A stretch of DNA of 8,415 nt, taken from assembly GCA_024763135.1 (NCBI GenBank), contig JANTGD010000141.1:1-8415 (forward strand), in the 5' to 3' direction. Positions 6,257 to 8,415 of this stretch are shown here, in pieces. The stretch's first letter is position 1; each line of letters begins with the position of its first letter. The position numbers and the translations under genes are program-made. The DNA is from Thiotrichales bacterium (GTDB taxonomy: Bacteria; Pseudomonadota; Gammaproteobacteria; UWMA-0217). The notes under the pieces are model-generated. The model had not been told where the DNA came from and ran no database searches. It saw only the letters and a program-made list of their open reading frames with translations.

Positions 6257-7091
6257 AACCCAGAAACAGACCAAAGACTACGCCACAGGAAAACCGGGCA
6301 AAAGAAAGCACAGGTCAGCAAAAATCCGCCACGAACTTACAGTCCATACGCAGCCTGAACCAGTCTTCTTCGCAGGTTGGTGTCGCGTGAGGCCTATTCA
6401 GCGGCCTGTTAAAGCTTTGATTTCGATTCACGATGTCATGCCCGAAACGCTTGACCAGGTCGACGAACTGCTACACCTTTGTGAACAGCACCAGGCCACC
6501 CCAGTCACATTGCTAATCGTGCCGGGAAAAGCCTGGCAACCTGCAGACTTCGACCAGCTCCGCGCAATGCTCGAACGAGGGGCACTGCTCGCAGGGCATG
6601 GCTGGCAGCATAAAATAGACCCCAAACAACTGCGCGGCACCGCTAGACTTCATTCCTTACTCCTCTCGAGAAATGTCGCCGAGCACCTCGCGCTGCCACC
6701 TGCGAAAATTCGTAGCCTCATCTTGCGTTGTTACAACTGGTTTGCAGACCACGCCCTCCCGAACCCAAAACTCTACGTACCACCGGCCTGGGCCATGGGC
6801 CGCTTGTCACATAACGATTTAGACAGGCTGCCATTTCGCTACTACGAAACCTTCTTCGGAATCTACGACAATCTTTCCAGAAAATTCACTTATAGCCCCT
6901 TAACGGGTTACGAAGCCGATACCAACCTCCGTGCGATCACGCTCACAACATGGAACCATCTCAACCGAACCATCGCACGCTATCATGGCCCCCTACGTGT
7001 AGGGATTCATCCGTTTGACTTGACCTACAAACTTCACACAGAACTTACGCAAACCCTTGGAATGGGATTTCAAATTCAAGCGCAGCTTTAG
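6237..7091 (+). CDS. DUF2334 polysaccharide-deacetylase-like protein
   Basis: The recognisable domain begins at about residue 58 with KALISIHDVMPET, the first strand and His-Asp metal motif (H65, D66) of the NodB-like deacetylase fold. HGWQH at 121-125 supplies the HxxxH metal pair (H121, H125). YVPPAWAMG at 180-188 and GIHPFDL at 256-262 are the later active-site segments typical of DUF2334. The family probably removes acyl groups from sugars, but its chemistry is little characterised. The open frame begins with ATG 6237, overlapping the glycosyltransferase end by 20 bases. The first 50 residues are Lys/Arg-rich and unlike the family, so GTG 6387, with AGG about 10 bases upstream, is a plausible true start giving about 234 residues. 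The stop TAG at 7089-7091 is completed by the first base of an inserted MITE. Third gene of the operon. Confidence 0.8.
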   Translation: MRLNRRETQKQTKDYATGKPGKRKHRSAKIRHELTVHTQPEPVFFAGWCRVRPIQRPVKALISIHDVMPETLDQVDELLHLCEQHQATPVTLLIVPGKAWQPADFDQLRAMLERGALLAGHGWQHKIDPKQLRGTARLHSLLLSRNVAEHLALPPAKIRSLILRCYNWFADHALPNPKLYVPPAWAMGRLSHNDLDRLPFRYYETFFGIYDNLSRKFTYSPLTGYEADTNLRAITLTTWNHLNRTIARYHGPLRVGIHPFDLTYKLHTELTQTLGMGFQIQAQL

Positions 7092-7253
7092 GAAGCTCTG
7101 ATTTATTCTGGCGCGAGCAGATTGTGGTGAACATTGTCCAGTTCAAGGCGCTGATTGCAGGTAATAGCCGGCGATTGCGCAGATCCGCAACGCAGAAGCA
7201 GGCGATTTTGCGCCGCAAAATACCGTATTACAAATTGATCAGAACTTCTTTTA
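7087..7253. mobile_element. IS5-like MITE, copy B
   Basis: The body is 7091-7249 (159 bp), flanked by TTTA at 7087-7090 and 7250-7253. The left end GGAAGCTCTGATTT is intact; the right end GATCAGAACTTCT has drifted at two positions from the copy A end. Internal sequence follows copy A throughout, including CAGATTGTGGT and GTCCAGTTCAAGGCG, but lacks the 141-bp nested insertion. It is in the same orientation as copy A. It sits on the stop codon of the deacetylase-like gene. A 69-codon open frame at 7124-7333 runs out of this element and is not considered real. Confidence 0.85.
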
Positions 7254-7295
7254 GCGGGTGGTACATCGGTACTTTTTCTAAAACAATCTGTAACT

Positions 7296-7415
7296 ATTCA
7301 GCTAACTCGCCAAATACGCCAGCTCTGCGCTAAAAAATGCTCATTGACACTTGTAAACTCGCATTTTTCGCCTTGATCTGGCGTATTTCAGGATTAATCT
7401 ACGCAGTTAGTTCAT
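7296..7415. repeat. Palindromic MITE-like element
   Basis: Nested inverted repeats fold this stretch into one long hairpin: CTAACT (7302-7307) with AGTTAG (7405-7410), AAATACGCCAG (7312-7322) with CTGGCGTATTT (7378-7388), and AAAAATGC (7333-7340) with GCATTTTT (7361-7368). Read on the minus strand, the core GAAAAATGCGAGTTTAC followed by AATGAGCATTTTT resembles the core of the 138-bp element at 3110-3247, so the two appear related. The outer ends are not sharp enough to define a target duplication. Confidence 0.6.
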
Positions 7416-7654
7416 TCTCTTAAATCTCGCCGAGAAGTTGCCTCTCGTATTGGTATCCCAATCATTTAAGCTACAGCAAATAAATGCTCTAACACCTACT
7501 CGCTCATTAAATAATAATTCACGATTTAGCTCCCCATAACCTTACTTTAAGCCCCATCAAGTAAGCTTCAATCAGCCTAAGGAAATCGAATCAATTAGGC
7601 AAAGCTCCTCCAAATTGATTGGATGGATCGTTTAATTAACTGGAGAAACAAACG
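7416..7654. promoter_or_regulatory. AT-rich leader of the cysteine-rich gene with an 8-bp dyad
   Basis: No gene is seen here. The stretch is AT-rich compared with the rest of the window. AATCAATT at 7589-7596 and AATTGATT at 7613-7620 form a perfect 8-bp dyad with a 16-base spacer, about 35-65 bases before the start codon, a possible operator or leader hairpin. I cannot pick out a confident -35/-10 pair. Confidence 0.3.
7642..7645 (+). promoter_or_regulatory. Ribosome binding site of the cysteine-rich gene
   Basis: GGAG lies nine bases before ATG 7655 (TGGAGAAACAAACGATG). It is the clearest Shine-Dalgarno sequence in the window and fixes this start. Confidence 0.75.
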
Positions 7655-8101
7655 ATGGCACATTGTAGCATTGAAGTACCTGAAGGGTTTTGTGATCAGC
7701 TGGGTGGGCATCTGAATGCCTATATTACTGAAGTAGGTGGCGATACACCAACCAATATCCTCTCAGAGGGCGCCAGCTATGAAGTAGTGGTTTCACTCGA
7801 ACTCACTGCAATTACCAAGCGCATGATTTGTGGTCATTGGTGTGTATGCGTAGCGGCCGAATCGATTGGTCCATTGGCAGAACCAAAAACCTGTCAATCT
7901 AAAGATATGACCAATTGTGATGATGCCCCCGAGGTCGTAAGATTTCGTTTACCTGAAGGCTGGTTTGGTTCCGCTGAAGGCGCGCAATGCGGTGATGTAT
8001 TTAATTTGTCTGTCACCGCTGTGGCTTATGACAATTGTGAACCTCCCAGACCCCTGGGCATTGCAGGCTTCTGCACACTCGGACCGGTCATGGTTCAGTA
8101 A
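7655..8101 (+). CDS. Cysteine-rich protein of unknown function
   Basis: I do not recognise this 148-residue protein. It has ten cysteines spread over its whole length (positions 4, 13, 59, 63, 65, 80, 87, 112, 129 and 140 approximately), including a CGHWCVC cluster. It is acidic, poor in Lys and rich in alternating hydrophobic and polar residues (for example SYEVVVSLELTAIT and VFNLSVTAVAY), which suggests an all-beta fold. There is no signal peptide or membrane segment. The start is supported by GGAG nine bases upstream, and a strong intrinsic terminator follows 32 bases after the stop, so it is a single-gene transcription unit. An even number of Cys would allow disulfides if the protein reaches an oxidising compartment, or metal binding if it stays in the cytosol; neither is shown. 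Its neighbours are mobile-element remnants, which fits an accessory gene. Confidence 0.75.
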   Translation: MAHCSIEVPEGFCDQLGGHLNAYITEVGGDTPTNILSEGASYEVVVSLELTAITKRMICGHWCVCVAAESIGPLAEPKTCQSKDMTNCDDAPEVVRFRLPEGWFGSAEGAQCGDVFNLSVTAVAYDNCEPPRPLGIAGFCTLGPVMVQ

Positions 8102-8133
8102 TCTCTCAAAACAACAATTTGTTACACTCGATT

Positions 8134-8166
8134 AAGCCCTGGACTGAAATGGTCCTGGGCTTTTTT
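8134..8166 (+). terminator. Intrinsic terminator of the cysteine-rich gene
   Basis: AAGCCCTGGAC (8134-8144) pairs with GTCCTGGGCTT (8152-8162), with a single T-T mismatch and a 7-base loop. The T tract runs from 8161 to 8166. This is the best Rho-independent terminator in the window. Confidence 0.9.
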
Positions 8167-8415
8167 ATTCGATATGCGCCGTGTTTAAGGCAGTCATCCT
8201 CCACTGTTTTATTGAATGACAGCGCATTACAACAGCCGTCACCTATCATCATCTGAACAAAGGGTAATACCGCTAACTGCGCAACCTTTTAGCGGCAATC
8301 AAAAAACATATTTGGGCAACAGTAAAAGTTTAAAACGGTCGCAGCCATTCAGGGAATCGTCTCACTACCAATCAGATCGCTCCTGAGTTACAAGAGCTCA
8401 AGGCCAAAATATATG
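8167..8415. other. Right-end region without a recognised gene
   Basis: I see no convincing gene. A 56-codon frame from ATG 8216 to TGA 8386 lacks a ribosome binding site and looks random. CCGCTAA (8270-8276) and TTAGCGG (8289-8295) form a 7-bp dyad with a 12-base loop. The window ends in ATATATG, which could be the start codon of a further gene, but nothing downstream is available. Confidence 0.4.

Noticed and set aside
7124..7333. + strand frame of 69 codons
   Set aside because: It begins inside MITE copy B and ends in the palindromic element; there is no ribosome binding site.
8216..8386. + strand frame of 56 codons after the terminator
   Set aside because: No ribosome binding site, polar product without recognisable features, and an internal dyad; indistinguishable from chance.

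Overview
The window reads as a chromosomal accessory stretch from a Gram-negative proteobacterium, most likely a gammaproteobacterium. The basis is the E. coli-like PhnP, IS5-type miniature elements with YTAR-like target sites, and moderate GC. I cannot name a genus. All recognised genes lie on the + strand.

Layout: (1) 1-436 has no convincing gene. It holds a large imperfect stem-loop at its left edge, several smaller hairpins and a possible decayed minus-strand reading frame. (2) 437-2931 is a two-gene operon with an ATGA overlap: an unrecognised 578-residue radical SAM protein (CxxxCxxC) and a full-length PhnP-type metallo-beta-lactamase phosphodiesterase. No C-P lyase genes are present in the window. 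(3) 2932-3857 has no gene and is a landing site for small mobile elements: a 138-bp element with 20-bp terminal inverted repeats next to a 309-bp IS5-like MITE, the two sharing a TTAA. The second is itself interrupted by a 141-bp palindromic element with a perfect 8-bp target duplication. A hairpin-rich stretch follows, just upstream of the next operon. (4) 3858-7091 is a three-gene overlapping operon: a membrane-anchored sulfotransferase, a GT4 glycosyltransferase and a DUF2334 polysaccharide-deacetylase-like protein. Together they suggest assembly, deacetylation and sulfation of a cell-surface glycan or glycolipid. (5) 7091-7249 is a second copy of the IS5-like MITE, inserted exactly at the stop codon of the deacetylase-like gene; the TTTA target duplication rebuilds the TAG. 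A palindromic element at about 7300-7410 follows. (6) 7655-8101 is a lone cysteine-rich 148-residue protein of unknown function with a clear ribosome binding site and its own terminator. (7) 8167-8415 has no recognisable gene.

The sulfotransferase operon is therefore bracketed by two directly oriented copies of the same MITE. The most interesting points are that bracketed operon, the orphan radical SAM-PhnP pair, the nested MITE stack and the cysteine-rich orphan. I saw no CRISPR array, tRNA, rRNA or full-length transposase.
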